From NCBI GenBank assembly GCA_038093975.1, contig JBBPTG010000003.1, positions 1 through 64,000 of the forward strand: DNA of 64,000 bases, given 5' to 3'. The stretch's first letter is position 1. Each line of letters opens with the position of its first letter. Below, in pieces: positions 11,061 through 24,400 of this stretch. The position numbers were made by a program, and so were the translations under genes. Below the pieces are notes generated by a model. It saw nothing but the letters and a program-made list of their open reading frames with translations. It had not been told where the DNA came from and did not search any database. Origin of the DNA: Chalciporus piperatus. Its lineage: Eukaryota > Basidiomycota > Agaricomycetes > Boletales > Boletaceae.

Positions 11061-11843
11061 AAGGGGAACATCTGGTCATGCAGTGCCGTTGGTGTATAGA
11101 TGTTTTAATGCATTTCGCAAGGTCTCGCAGATGCATGGTACGTAGCTACCATATATAACGCTTCGGGCACGTCATCTGAGCCTCCCTTTGGACATCGCGT
11201 CTGGGAAGTGTCACTAGTATTACCAAAGTGTTACTGTCAAGTCGCTGTCGCAAGGACACGCGACTTTTAATTGCGAGACGCGTTTAGATCACGTGAGACA
11301 TATCATTGACAAGGTCGATCTCGCGACAAAGAATATTTGTCGTTTTGACCCTCATCAAGACGAAAGACGATCCGGTGGTTTTCGTCACTTACCTGGCAGT
11401 CTCGCGCTGAAGATTCGACAATTTTGGCAGACACTCGTTCTCCTGACGAGGCAGTTTCTTCACTCGAATTGTTGATGCTTGACAGTGTCTTTCCACGGTA
11501 CACTACCGTGTACTTATGGTCGGACGCCGAGTATGCAAAATTGCAAATCCGGACAACCGTGCTCCCACTCAAGACAAATCCGGAGACGCCCATATGCACG
11601 ATGAGCCCATGATGCGATGGAATGGGGGAGGTGAGGTAACTTGCATTGTCGCTCCAAATTAATGGGCCCCTGTTAACGAAACGTTGACGAGACAAAAAGG
11701 AGCTCCTCCGAAGAGGTCGTAGAATTCTGACCTCCCTTCCTCCCTTCCTCCTTGCTCTCACTACACTCGTCCCAAGTCTAACCACCGCATTGTACCCTCC
11801 GAGTCTAAACCCTGCTCACACTAACCCTGTCCCCAGCCTGACC
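11061..11843. other. Spacer and upstream region of gene X1
   Basis: No gene recognised. The segment 11590-11740 (GATGCGATGGAATG, GAGGTAACTT, AACGTTGACGAGA) recurs upstream of X2 (30760-30870) and partly at 21040-21075, marking it as part of the duplicated unit. Pyrimidine-rich sequence at 11730-11840 precedes the ATG of X1 and probably holds its promoter and 5' UTR. Confidence 0.6.
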
Positions 11844-12429
11844 ATGGCCCGCTCCCAACAACGCATCCTCTCCCAACTCGCCTCTTCACCCAACGAACTC
11901 GCCTCAGGCCTCGGCCAATGCCTCGAAGCCCTCCGCCTCATCTCAGCTCTCCCGCGCTCCTCCCCCGTATACATCCAATACGGAAGCGCATCCTCACCCA
12001 TGATCAAAGCATTCGGTAGAGAACATTTCTCTCGCATCCCGCTGCGTGTAAGTGTCAGCCGTAAACCCTATACCCACGCAGGAGACTCACGTCACGATCG
12101 CGCAGTCGGTGATCACATTGGTTAGATCATCAATGAACCTCACCGACAACGTCCACGTTGCATCCGCCCTCTTTTACCGCGAAGACGGTTCCGTCGACCC
12201 TACTCAAGTCCTCATTGACGAAGACTCTTGGAAAGAACTCGCTCCCTACGTTCACACTCTCCACGTCGAAGAACGCGACCGCTCCCCCACCGCTCTCTCC
12301 GCCATCTCGTTGAACTCGACCACAAGCCCCACGTCAAAGTCCTCAGGAATCAATTCGAACGCATCGACGTTCATCCCCTCCAGCACGGGAATCATCATCA
12401 AGACCATCGATGGCGCCAATTGTATGTAG
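11844..12429 (+). CDS. Gene X1, unidentified protein with damaged 3' end
   Basis: Exon 1 is 11844-12047 (68 codons from MARSQQRILSQLASS), exon 2 is 12082-12429, joined by a GTAAGT/CAG intron. The protein contains YIQYGSASSPMIKAFGRE and LTDNVHVASALFYREDGS. I do not recognise the family. It is nearly identical to X2. Relative to X2, about 50 bases are missing just before a GTATGT donor near 12422. As a result the natural-looking C-terminal frame (VSVAPRATSPFVILDNDG at 12470-12545) is out of phase, so X1 is probably truncated. Confidence 0.65.
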
Positions 12430-12624
12430 TCATGTATCCTTCTCGAGGCAACTTTTGGCTGACGTCTCAGGGTATCAGTAGCTCCTCGAGCCACATCTCC
12501 GTTTGTGATTTTGGACAATGATGGTGAAGGGACTGGCGGCGATGATTGGGATATGTAGTGTGTATTACTTATGATTACTTTCGGAAGTTGTGGTGTGGCG
12601 AGAACAGGAGGGGGGAAGCTAGTA

Positions 12625-13068
12625 CTTACATTTATGTAACATTACTGGGATATGGATTCTCAGGGAAACGTTCAGTGTACACTTATTGTCGATACCATGC
12701 GGACAAAGATTTCGTTCGGCTAAGGCTTGAAGATTGAAGATTGATCTACTAGATAGTTGGCATGCCCCAAAGTCAGGGTCTAACGATTTCGTTCAAACAT
12801 TCCCGGGCAGCCTCGATAAACTCGAATAAGGTTGAACAGACTCTGAATCATTCTAGACATGTGCTCGTGAGCGAGTGCAGGTCGTCTTGAACCCCGACCA
12901 TCACAAAAATTGTCGAAAGAAAAACACGTGAAATTGTTAAGATGCAACGATTCGTGGACGACCAGGCATAACAAATCTGCTCCGGATACACAGGAGCTCT
13001 CACAGTATCCCAACGTTCGTGAACGTTAAGAACCCAAGACCCGATCCAACATTGTAGCATCGTGGGGA
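12625..13068. repeat. Dispersed repeat R1, copy b
   Basis: Fullest copy of R1. It starts with ACATTTATGTAACATTACT, contains CAGTGTACACTTATTGTCG and GGCATGCCCCAAAGTCAGGG, and ends against the 3' end of gene Z1. The last ~330 bases match 21111-21462, next to the 3' end of Z2. R1 supplies the stop codon of Z1. Confidence 0.8.
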
Positions 13069-16000
13069 TCAGAGAGTAACACCTCCAGACAGCCCTACCC
13101 TTCCGTTTGCTTGCATCACCACGGGGTTCCTGCAAGAGAATTGGTGTCCGTCCTGTGATATGTAGCCCATACCTGCGGGTGCAGTGCTGGGGTCCAACGG
13201 AGCATGGAAAAGAGGCAAAACACAGTAGTAAGAAGGCAGTGCTCCATTTGCGGCTGCTGCAGTGTGTTCAGGACCTGGGCATTGTCGTTAGTATGCGTTT
13301 CATCAAACGTAACGCCACCTCATCTTTCATACCTCTACACTTTGAATCACTGCGGACGGATGAGTCAGAAAACACACACTCGGGAGTCACAACCCGACAC
13401 ACCATTTGGCAAAGTTTGATTGCTCTTCCTTTGAGTACGGGTCCTTGAAGCCTGGCCTCGACTCAGACATTGGCTCATATGTGATGCAACGAACATTGCC
13501 CTACCGCTTCTCTTCCAGAACAGGTTGTGCGTGAGGAAATCCTTTGGCTTGTCGGGATCTGGCTGTATCCTCTTCGTGATGTGCTGTAGCTCCGGATTTC
13601 CCGCACAAGAAGCTTGATTGTGAGCTCGGCAGTAATCGATGTGGACGTGCCTGCCCATCGCTTGGCAGACGAGGCTGCACATCATAGGTGCACCCTCATC
13701 GCTGGGGGAAAACTTTCGCCCTTCGATCTCCGAAACATCGTCGGTCCCATCCAGCATCCAACGAGCACGGGACATGGTCCCATGCTGCGTCTCGTGTTCT
13801 TGCTGGGGATGACCTAAATGATCGTCAGGAAAAAGGATGGGCGAGATGTCGTCGTCGTACCAATAGGTAAAGTGCAGATGTAACCACAGTTTTCACACCT
13901 GGATCAGTCGTCAGAGAAGGTAGATACGACGGAAAACCTCGACGACGGTACCTTGCCTCGCAGAAATGAATGCCTTTGCTGTCAAGGCTGTGATTATGAG
14001 GGCCCGTATGCTTTGTGGCACCCAGCGGGATAGGCTTGATGCATTTCAACCGCTTCGCGACTGTGACACCAATCATTACAAACAAACCAATGAGAAGGGT
14101 CAATATTTCAACGAACCTTGGGTGTACTGTAGACGGCGCATTGGTATGAGAATAAATATGGCTAGAATCGTAAGTGCGTTCGTACCTTTGTATACTGCAA
14201 TGTCTCGCCATTTCGTCCACTGAACGTCTCTTCAATCGGGTGCGGCGCAGTTTCGATCTCGCAAATACCAGGTGCAGAGCAAATGTAAGTGCACAAATGT
14301 TCTTGTCTGTTCACCGTCCGTCAGAACAAGGAAGGCATTACAAGTCGCATACCCACCCGCAGAGGTGAATCGCGGAGGGGTCCAGACCGTGCATATGATC
14401 CTGGTCAGAGCACGCGCGCTTGCATAATTGACACTGAACGGAACAAGCTCGAGCATCACATTCGTGGCGAGTGTGGGTGACACCACTGAAAAGATTATCA
14501 GCGTGTCTCAAAGAGTGGATGACTATGAGAGGGTCTACCTTGGAATTCGGCATTTTCCAGGACAAGAGTGCACAGAGTCGTCAGCCAATTTCACGCCAGA
14601 TAGGCTACATGGCTGAGATAATGGACGTGAGTCGTTTTTTCGTCGAGGAATCACGATGGGCAGCCCTTACCTTGCCGCATGTATGGAGTGGTGCGGCACA
14701 AAGATGCTCATTCCCAGGATGGTCGATAGCCTTCCTCACATATTTTAGTCGAGGTGGAGGCTAACCACAAAACTTACCTTCGCGCATGCATCAAGACACC
14801 CGTGCCTTCCCAAGAACCTGCATGGTTTGCCGCACAAGTGATGGCCCCCATCACATCTACAGAAAGATATCAGTGGGAGTGATGACACACCACGACTGAT
14901 GGGACGCACATATGCTTGCCTGCGTGACCCGCACTAACATGAATCCTGATCAGCATCCTCGAAGAGATCATATGCATTGCAGGATGACTCACATTATAGT
15001 ACACCGTTTGTGCTCTCTCAAATCCTCCAAACATAAATCGCACTCATGAGCACACAAGTGGTCGGTTCGACAATCATGCGAGCCGGGGTGAACCCGACTC
15101 CGCACACAGAGCAACTGACAGTTCGAACATCGCAGCTCACACAACTGTACGTGGCTCTCCATCTCAACGACCGTATTCTTGAAAGTGCGCTCCAGCTCAT
15201 CGATGCTGGCAAGTCCGGGTGGGAAACGGGAGAGGTTTTGAGTGAGCCATTCCCGCACGTGGGCAACTCGGAGTTTGACGATGGTCTCGAGGTGACTGGA
15301 TAGTCCTCTGATCCATTCCTGCTCTGGCATGTGCTGACGAGAATTCTGGGCATCCCAAACGTTTCGAATGCAAGAGATGACTTTGTCGAATCCACTGCAC
15401 GCTAAGAGCAACTGGTGTGGTGTATCGGGAAGGTCCACTGGTTGGTCTGTATCCAAGTTCTGAGTTAAGTGTTAGGTGCGTGGAAAGCACTCGAAGATCG
15501 CATCAGAAGCTCACCTTCAAGGGCTCACGGTCTGGTTCGATCTCTGCGAATCCAAAGGCAAATGCATTGGCAAGGCGGGTCGAAATAATTTGCGCTCGAT
15601 GCGACGCCATAGTTTCTAGTCACCGAAACCTTCAAAAAAAGCTCAACAAAACCGGCTCATAAACTCACGAGAGATTGGTCCCCAGTCGTTAACCTTCAAC
15701 TTTGCCATCAACACTTTCATCATATGCAAAAACTCCCCGGCCGTTCGGTGCGTGACCATTTGTTGATCCAGGCGTCTCTTCACCGCACGGGAAAGCTCAT
15801 AGAACTCTTGGGATTCGATGACCGGCCTGGCAAGCCATGAATATCATGTTTCGGGTAGATACCACCGACCAATCTTACCATGGGATAATACTGAGCTTCC
15901 CAGCATGTAGACGAGAGATGAAGTTTGCTTCCCGTTCATCTTGCACGATCCTCTGGAACTTCAGCCAAAACCTAGCAACATACCCGAATGAATGATCGGA

Positions 16001-19000
16001 CGACTATAAGACGAACCGAACCCACTCTTTCGCAATCTCGGCCTTGTCAGAATCGACGACGTCCTGTTGAAAACGACCGAATCAGATAATGACCTCGTGA
16101 CTCGCGTTTACCGCAACCCACCTTGATGACGATGACCAACCTCGACTGGAACAACGATGGATTCGCTTTCGGATCCAACATCGTCGAACTCGATTGGAAG
16201 GACTGGAAAAGCCCAGTGACATCACGATTCAACGCGAAATTGTTACGGAACAACACCTGAACGCAGGTTTGAGTTTAATATCAGATTTCGTCCTCCTGAT
16301 CAAGGAGCTCTTAACGACGTACCAAGTTCGAAATGGCGGTGCTGAACAAGACGAGCAGCGCGTCCTCCTGTGCCGAACGTTCGATATTATGTACACCTGC
16401 ATGTATGCGAAGTCAGCAAAACCAATTTGTACGATACCTAATGGGGCGAACCATTGAATTCCAAAGCGACGATCAACGCGTCTTGAGTAGGCGTCACCGA
16501 CATCCAAACCCCCTCCGTCGTACGCATCGCCGATCGCGAAAACGACGTATCCACCAAATGATCCAACGCAACGCTCTTTCCCACCGACCTTTCTCCCATC
16601 GACGACACCACCTTGACGGGCTACACTCATCGTTAGAACCCACGCGAATCACGAGGAGAAGAAGAAACTCTGATGTAAACGCACCTTGGAAGCCATGTAC
16701 GACTGGAATAACGACTCATACCACCCAAAAGAAAGACTATCCACGATCCTGTTCACGTCCGCTCCCAACAACGACTTCTCCAACTCGGAAGAGTACACCC
16801 CATCCTTGAGCTGAATGAACCGATTCTCCTTCCCGATCGCGATATGGATCGGAATCAAACACAAGAAATCCACGATCCATTCGCCAGCACGGTATTGTGA
16901 GATGTTCCATGATTGAGTATTCGGGCCGCTTCCGAGCAACTCGGCGGCGAAGACGGAAAACGAGGCAGAAGAGACTTTGATCGATTTGAGAAAGTCCCCC
17001 ATAGGTTTCTTTGTCGCACGTTCGAAAGCTTGAATCATCTCCGCAAAATGAGGCGCATACATCCCATAATCCCGGTCGGTGACGAACACTAATGTCTTTT
17101 GGCTCCTCAACCTGGACGAAGAGATCGTCTCGCGCTGTACAGCGGGTAACACAGGGAACCGAGTCCATACTTCGGAGAAACCATAGATGAGACAATTGTG
17201 AGCGGTAGCGTGGACCGAGCAAGGAGGCGAGCCGCGGATGCCTTTCTCCTTGAAAGTGAACTCGGTGACTTTGCGAGTGATGTTGAGAGCGTAGGAGTGG
17301 CAGACGTGTTGCGGTAGATCGAGAATTAGTAGGTGGACGGCTGTCCTGCTGATCAGTGAGGTGGCGACGGGATTCATCTCGACGGTCAAGCCCGGGATGC
17401 TCAACAGAATCCCCTCCGTCGATCCAAACGTGCTCCAGTGATAAGCCGCCACAGCCAAATCATTTCCCTCGGCTTGCGCGACCAGCAAACAGGAACCGTC
17501 TGGCGTAGAGCTTACGCTATACGGAATCTGTTTGAGATCGAGAGTGGCAGGTCTGTGTATTCCCTCATTAATCGGCCACGATCGAGGCAACGAAATGGAG
17601 ATGAAAGGAGACACACCGGAACTGGAGGGTCACGAATGAGAAAACCCTAGCCTGAGCCTGCGAATCCACGAGCAACACTTCCTCGCTACCGCTAATGAAA
17701 CACGCCCCACGAATCAACGTTCCATCGGCATACCACTGACTCAACGAGATCGAACTTCCGAGAGCCTGGAAACGTCTCGTATCGTCGAATGCAAAGACAT
17801 GCAGTTGGAGCTAAGTTGAAAGAGACACGTGCGTCAACTGAAGGGATGGAGATACAATCTCAGCCAAAAATTTACCTTGTCCGCCGAGACGACACACAGA
17901 ATCCTCTTCAACTCATCGTATGCCAACAGGAAATCATGCCCGATCTTCTCTCGGTTCAACGCTTTGCCACGTCCATGTTTGATAGCACCATCCATGGCGG
18001 TGAGATCATCGAGGTATATCGTCAGATTCCCCGCACCATCGACTACTACCAGCAACAGTTTCTCTCCCTCGAGCAACTGCGCTCGTCTTCCAAATCAGAA
18101 ACACATGTCAGTAACGATGAACAAACACGAAGGAGCAACGTACAACACGGAATGAGAGGTAGGCATCTTGAAGCTGTGCTCAGGATTCAACTGCAGCTCG
18201 TGTTGATCGTGATTCGCCAAGTTCATCGAGTGAACCGTATAAACCGCCGTTGGATCTTCTCGCGTCTCCCTTGATCCCGAGAGACGATAAGGCGTCGACG
18301 AAGACAAACCTACAGACTTTGTGACGTACACCCTATCGATATGCAACGTGTGACTGTAAACGACGAAGATAATGTTCGCCTCTCCAATCAAAATACCACG
18401 AAAGATACTCACGTATAAGCAATCTGCGCCGACATTGCGTTCACACGTTGGAGAATCAAACCCTGGCTCGACATCTTCTGCATCACCCCTCTGCGTTTCA
18501 ATTGACTACACTCTTGCGGGAAACGTTTGTCAAGGCCTGAGCGCACGAGTATCTCGAGGGACTCATCGCCCAATGCTTCATTGATACGAAGGCAGTCTGT
18601 GGCCCTGTGCACAGCAAGAACATCATTCGTCAGAGAAAGCAACGCCACAAATGCAAGAGCACTGACAGAAGCGATCCGAGCTGCGCGAGATTGAACTGAC
18701 GCCCTTCGAAAGTCTCGACGCTGCGCCTCGCCTCCTGATATTCGACAGTCATGAACCCCTGAGCTGTCTCTCCAAACAACAAAGACGGCTTCACAGCCTC
18801 CGGTTTCATCGCATCGCCACTGCCCTCCTTGGGGTCCACGATCTTCTCTGAAACGACCTTCAGTCCCAAGTATGAGTCGCCCAGGGTTATGTGACACAAG
18901 AGAGAGATTAGATTACCCGGAACCCTTCACGAACTTGTACAGACTCCTCTTGCTCGTTGGTCTGTGCCACTTCGAAATTGAACCTCCGACCCGATTCGTC

Positions 19001-20017
19001 CGGATCAGGTTCTTGCATTTCCAAGTCATCTTCCCCACTATCGCTCCAAACGATCGTTTGCGCATGTTCCGGTGAAATCAGGGCGACAATCTGGTCACAC
19101 ATCTTCGTGAGGTACCTATGGATGGTAAGCTTGTTGTGAACGCGATGGAGGAAGGGGGAATCAGCCAACCTCATGAATGTCACGCGATTGCGACGAACGG
19201 AGGACACTGCTGCGTCGTCCCAACTCGTTTCCTCTGGCCAGTACAATAGGAAGATCTCCTTGAGATTGCCCACCTGTCTAGCACCTTTGAGAATGTACAG
19301 GCCTGAACGGAGGGTCGGCTGCGTTGGAGCACGAATATCAGCATTGACTAAAAGTTGCGCTGCACTGCGAAGAAAATGACATCAATCTACGGAGGCCGAG
19401 AAGTTCAGTCTTGGGAACGTACATGGCATCATTGATGACGCCGCGTTGTGAAAGGAAGCGTACGATCTCCGCTTTACTCCCGTACACTCCGACGGGTTTG
19501 ACGATGAACTTGTCGAGGGCCTTGAAGTTGACTTTTGTCACCGACGTATACGCCCCGGGAGAAACGCTGTTAATAAAGGTCTTGAGCGAGTTTTGAGATA
19601 TGAGGATCTTGTCGACTAGTAGTTGCTGTCTTAGCGGGGACATGCAAAGGCGTCGCCTTGCCAATAAGCTCACCAAGACCGACACTGCTTTGTTCAGAGA
19701 TCAAGTCGAGGATACGATACATCCCTTTGATAGATTGCGCCAAGTCTAACTCGTCACGCTCGGAATTGTCGATCTACAAGTCTATGTTCGAACTGATTTT
19801 ACGCGTTGAGTAAAGAACATACCTCCTCATCGTCGGGTTCAAATGAATATTCATCGCATTCAGCCAGAGCTTCGTCTGCTTCCGCTGTCGGAGAGCCCTC
19901 GTCTGGGAAGAAACAGTTTTGTGGTTTGTTACTGAGTGTGCTTGACTGTATGATTTCCGCCAGTGTGGTCACAAGTGGAGGAGCCAGAGTCGGCCGAGAG
20001 TATTCCTCACAGGCCAT
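13069..20017 (-). CDS. Z1: large GBP/VLIG-like GTPase with Cys-rich C-terminus, truncated
   Basis: Multi-exon gene read from ATG at 20017 (MACEEYSRPTLAPPLV). An N-terminal helical part (ALDKFIVKPVGVYGSKAEI near 19470; FLLYWPEETSWDDAAVSS near 19220) is followed by strand-rich, propeller-like segments (17800-18400, 16700-17614). The P-loop GERSVGKS is at 16573-16596, a TTEGVW switch follows, and LEFNG (16453-16461) sits where Z2 has LDFEG; then IKDVVDSDK. A Cys/His-rich region resembling NF-X1-type fingers follows (CSNCQLLCVRSRVHPGSHDC near 15100; CQLCKRACSDQDHMHG near 14420), then a conserved domain with KRIQPDPDKPKDFLTHNLFWK near 13550. The reading ends in RNPVVMQANGRVGLSGGVTL, inside repeat R1. 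The fungal relatives I recall continue into a von Willebrand A domain, so the 3' end is probably lost. Function unknown; exon limits only partly worked out. Confidence 0.75.
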
Positions 20018-21110
20018 TGCGGTATAGCAGAGTCAAAGAACGATTCACGAGATTGGGGTTGGTTCTTAAAGGTCAACGCTGGCTGGCCAGCACGAGGCAA
20101 CTGATCCCGATGAGATAAATAATCGTTAGTGCATGTATTTGAACAAGATATGTACTTAGAATAAAATACATACCGAGGGAACAACGATAACTCCTTGCGT
20201 TCACCCACGATGGGAGTTGCAGTGTTCTGTGGGCCCAGGGGCGCAGCCTTCCATCGTAGTAAGGTACGCCGCTCAACTCCCAGTAAGTTACGAATCAGTC
20301 AGAGCCGTCATACCAAAAATGGTGATCAATGGAAGCGCGAGGTTGATCTCCAGGATGCGGCGGTGAAGCAAGGTTGACCAAGGTTGACCTCAAGCTCAGA
20401 ATTTCATGACAGCCTACAAACTCGGGGCCAGACCTCCACAGAATTCTATTCAGCGGCTGAAAGTCCAGTAATTCCATATCGATGTCTGACAGTTACGGTC
20501 AACCTGAAATATTTTCAGGGGAGGCATGGTTAGTATCAGCCATGCAATTGGGGACAGAAAATACCAAGATAGTTTGTGTCAACTTTGAGTTGTCGTGATG
20601 GTCGCGGTTCAACAAGTTGAAGCGTCGGGAGCTATACTTACGATCTGATGACCAACTCAACAGTGACGACTCTCGATAGAGCAAGAACGACTGTCTTCTG
20701 CTCATCGAGAGTCTGGGTTTGGGAGACTAAGTGACGACGGCCACAGTCCCAGGCGTAAAGTTCCTCGCACCGACTCCGAGTCAGTGGACTCAGTCACAGT
20801 ACTCTCTTCATGACGACCACTGACCGCCTACGTGGGACAGGGATTCAGTGGACTTGGCAAAGCAGCCGGCGTATGCAATCTATCACCCCCATCATCTTCA
20901 GCTCCAACCTCGTGCAGAACAGGAACTGTCATTCCCCCAAAGCCGCATGTGCCGCTCCTTCTTGTGAATGGAAGTCAAGCCTTGAGGCAACTTGTGGGAA
21001 ATCGATAACAGAGACGCCCATCACGACGAGCTCATGATGCGATGGAATGAGCCTTGAGGAGCAGGTGAGGTAACTTCAATGCCTTTTCGCTCCCATGATC
21101 TAGATTCTAG
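20018..21110. other. Spacer between Z1 and Z2 with duplicated promoter and X remnant
   Basis: 20085-20190 (GGCTGGCCAGCACGAGGC... AATAAAATACATAC) matches 29495-29610 upstream of Z2, so it is the shared Z promoter region. 20810-21075 matches 30530-30790 and 11590-11650, that is the upstream region of gene X; the X coding sequence itself is absent here. Half of the small TIR element (CATCGAGAGTCTGGGTTTGG then GAGACTAAGT) lies at 20700-20732. No gene of its own is supported. Confidence 0.65.
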
Positions 21111-21462
21111 ATGGCCACTTGCGGCATGCCACAAAGTCAGGGTCTAAACAATTTCGTTCGAACGTTCTTGGAGTCCGGACGGGCAGCCTCCGAGCCAATA
21201 AGCTCGAATGAGGTTGAACAGACTAGTGAGCGAGTGCAGGTCATCTTGAACTCCAACGATCACAAAAGGTTGTCGAAAGGAAGGTTTCTGAAAGTCTCAA
21301 GATACAAGAATTCATGGGGCACAACGAATCCGTCCCAAATGCACAGGAAGTTTTCGGTATCCCAACACAGTTTGACCCAACGTTCGTAAATGTTAAAAAC
21401 CCAAGACCCAATCCGACATTGTAGCACCGTGGAAATCAGCGAGTAAACTCCTCCAGACAACC
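21111..21462. repeat. Dispersed repeat R1, copy c
   Basis: Matches about 12750-13068 (GGCATGCCACAAAGTCAGGG, GAGCGAGTGCAGGTCATCTT, CCAAGACCCAATCCGACATT). It abuts the 3' end of Z2 exactly as copy b abuts Z1. Confidence 0.8.
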
Positions 21463-24400
21463 CTACCATTCCGTTTGCTCACCGGCATCTTTCTGCGTCC
21501 CCAAGAAGGCATGAAGGGCTTCGTACATCACCATGGGATTCATGCAAGAAAATTGGTGCCCGTCCTGGGAAATGTAGCCCATTCCTGCAGGCATAGTGCT
21601 GGGGTCCAACGGAGCATGGAAAAGGGGTAAAACACAGTAAGAGGGCGATGCTACGTTTCCGCCCGCGGCAGCGTGCTCGGGGCCTGCGATTAGTTGTTAG
21701 TACTGTATTCCCGTGGAACATGATCCCGACTTTCGTACTTTTACAAATCACATCGCTGTTGATGTGTGAGTCACGACAATATCACCAGACGGGATTCGAC
21801 GCACCATTTCGCAAAGTTGGCCCGGTCTTCCTTCGAGTAAGGGTCCTTGAAACCTGTCCACAAGTCAGAACTGGGTTACATATAGTAAGCGCAACAAGTA
21901 TCGCCCCACCACTTCTCTTCCAGAATAGATGGTGTGTGAGAAGATCCTTTGGCTTATCGGGGTCTGGCTGGAGGCTCTTCGTGAGGTGTTTCAACTCTTG
22001 ATTGCCCGTACAGGCGGCTTCATCCTGGGCTCGGCAATAGTCGATGTGGGCGTGCCTGCCTATCGTTTTACAGACGAGGTTACACATCATGGGTGAACCC
22101 CCATCATGGGGTGTGAGGTTTCTCCCCCCGCTATCATGCGGGACATTATTAAGCCCACCCACTGCCAAACCGGTGCGTGACATAAGCCCATGATGTGTGT
22201 CATGCTCTTGCTGAGGATGGCCTAGTTGATGGTCAGCAGAAAACGTGGGCGTGACGTGCTCGTCGTACCGAGGGGTAAGGTGCACAAGTAACCACAGTGT
22301 GCACATCTGGATCGGCCATCAGAGAATATACATGCACGGATATCCTCGACGACCGTACCTTGCCTCACAGAAATGAATGACCTTACTGTCAAGGCTGTGG
22401 CTGTGAGGTCCTTCGTGCGTCGTAACTCCAGGAGGGATCGGCGTCATGCACTTCAACCGCTTCGCAACTGCGACGCCGACGATTACAAACCAACGAGAAA
22501 ATGCTTCAATATACAAACGGACCTTGCAAGTACTGAGGAGAACCCATTGATATGAGCATAGAAGTTACTAAAGATGGTGCGTACCTTCGACTGGATCGTT
22601 TCGTTAGAGCTTGGCATAGTTTCTATCTCACATATACCCGGTGCAGTGCAGATATCAGTGCACAGATGTTCTTCTCTGTTCGTTGTTAGCATATGAATGT
22701 CCTCAGATGTCGCACACGCACCCACAGAGGTGATTGGAAGACTGTTCGAGACCATGCATGTGATCCTGATTGGAGCACACGCGCTTGCATAATTGACACT
22801 GGATAGAACAGAATCGAGCGTCACATTCGTGGCGAGCGTGAGTGACACCACTGAAATTTTATCAGTGTGTCTCACAGTACGGATGACTATGAGTGAGCCT
22901 ACCTTGGAATTCGGCATTTTCCAGGACAAGAGTATACAGAGCCGTCAGCCAACTTCACGCCAGATAGGCGACATGGCTGAGATAATGGACGTGAGTCGTT
23001 TTTATCGTCGGGGAATCATGGTGGGCAGCCATTACCTTGCCGCATGTATGGAGTGGTGCGGCACAAAGATGCTCATTGCCAGGATGGTCGATAACCTTCA
23101 TCACATATTTTAGTCGAGGTGGAAGCTAACCACGCAAACGTACCTTCGCGCAGGCATCAAGACACTCACGCCTTCCCAAGAATCTGCATGGTTCCCCGCA
23201 CAAGTGCTGGCTCCCATCACATCTGCAAAAAGAGATCAGTGGGGGAGAGCACACAGCACAACCGACGGGACGCACAAATGCTTTCCTGCGTGACCCGCAC
23301 TGCCACGAATACTGATCAGGATCCTCGAAGATGTCAAGTGCATGACTCACATTATAGTACACTGTTTGTGCTCTCCAAAAGCCTCCAAACAGAAATTGCA
23401 TTCATGAGCACAAGAGTGGTCGGTTCGACAATCATGCGAGCCAGGATGAACCTGACTCCGCACGCAGAGCAACTGACAGCTCGAACATCGCAGCGCACAC
23501 AACTGTACATGACTCTCCATATCAACGACCGTATTCTTGAATTTGTGCTCCAGCTCATCGATGCAGGCAAGTCCAGGTTGAAAACGGGATAGGTTTTGAG
23601 TGAGCCATTCCCGCACGTGGGCAACTCGGAGCTTGACGACGGCGTCGAGGTGACTGGATAGTCCTCTGATCCATTCCTGCTCTGGCATGTGCTGACGTGA
23701 ATTCTGGCCATCCCAGGCATTTCGCAGAGCTGCAAGTGCACTCTCGCGAGAGATGACTTTGTCGGATCCACTGCACGCTAAGAGCAACTGGTGTGGGGTA
23801 TCGCGAAGGTTCACCGGCTGGTCTGTATCCAGGTTCTAGGTCGACTGTCAGGTGCATGGAAACCATTCGAAGGTCGCATCAGCAGCTCACCTTCAAGGGC
23901 TCGCGCTCTGGATCGATCGCTGCGAATCCGAACGCAAATGCATTGGCAAGGCAAGCCGAAATCGTCTGCGCTCGATGCGACGCCATAGTTTCTGGCCACC
24001 AAAATCTTCAAAGAAAGCTCAACAAAGCCGGCTAGTATACTCACGAGAAATTGGTCCCCAGTCGGTCACCTCAACGTGTGCGTTTCAACAAAAGGATAAT
24101 AGCGCAAAGAGACACACCGACCTTCAACTTTGCCATCAACGTCTTCATCGTATGCAAAAACTCCCCGGCCGTTCCGTGCGTGACCATTTGTTGATCCAAG
24201 CGTCTCTTCACCGCATGGAAAGACTCGTAGAACTCTTGCGAGTCGATGATCGGCCTGGTAAGGCCTGAATCTCATGCTTCGGGTAGATATCACAGATCTT
24301 ACCATGGGATAATGCCGAGCTTCCCAGCATGTAGACGAGAGATAAAGTTTGTTTCCCGTTCATCTTCCACGATCCTCTGGAACTTCAGCGAGAACCTAGC

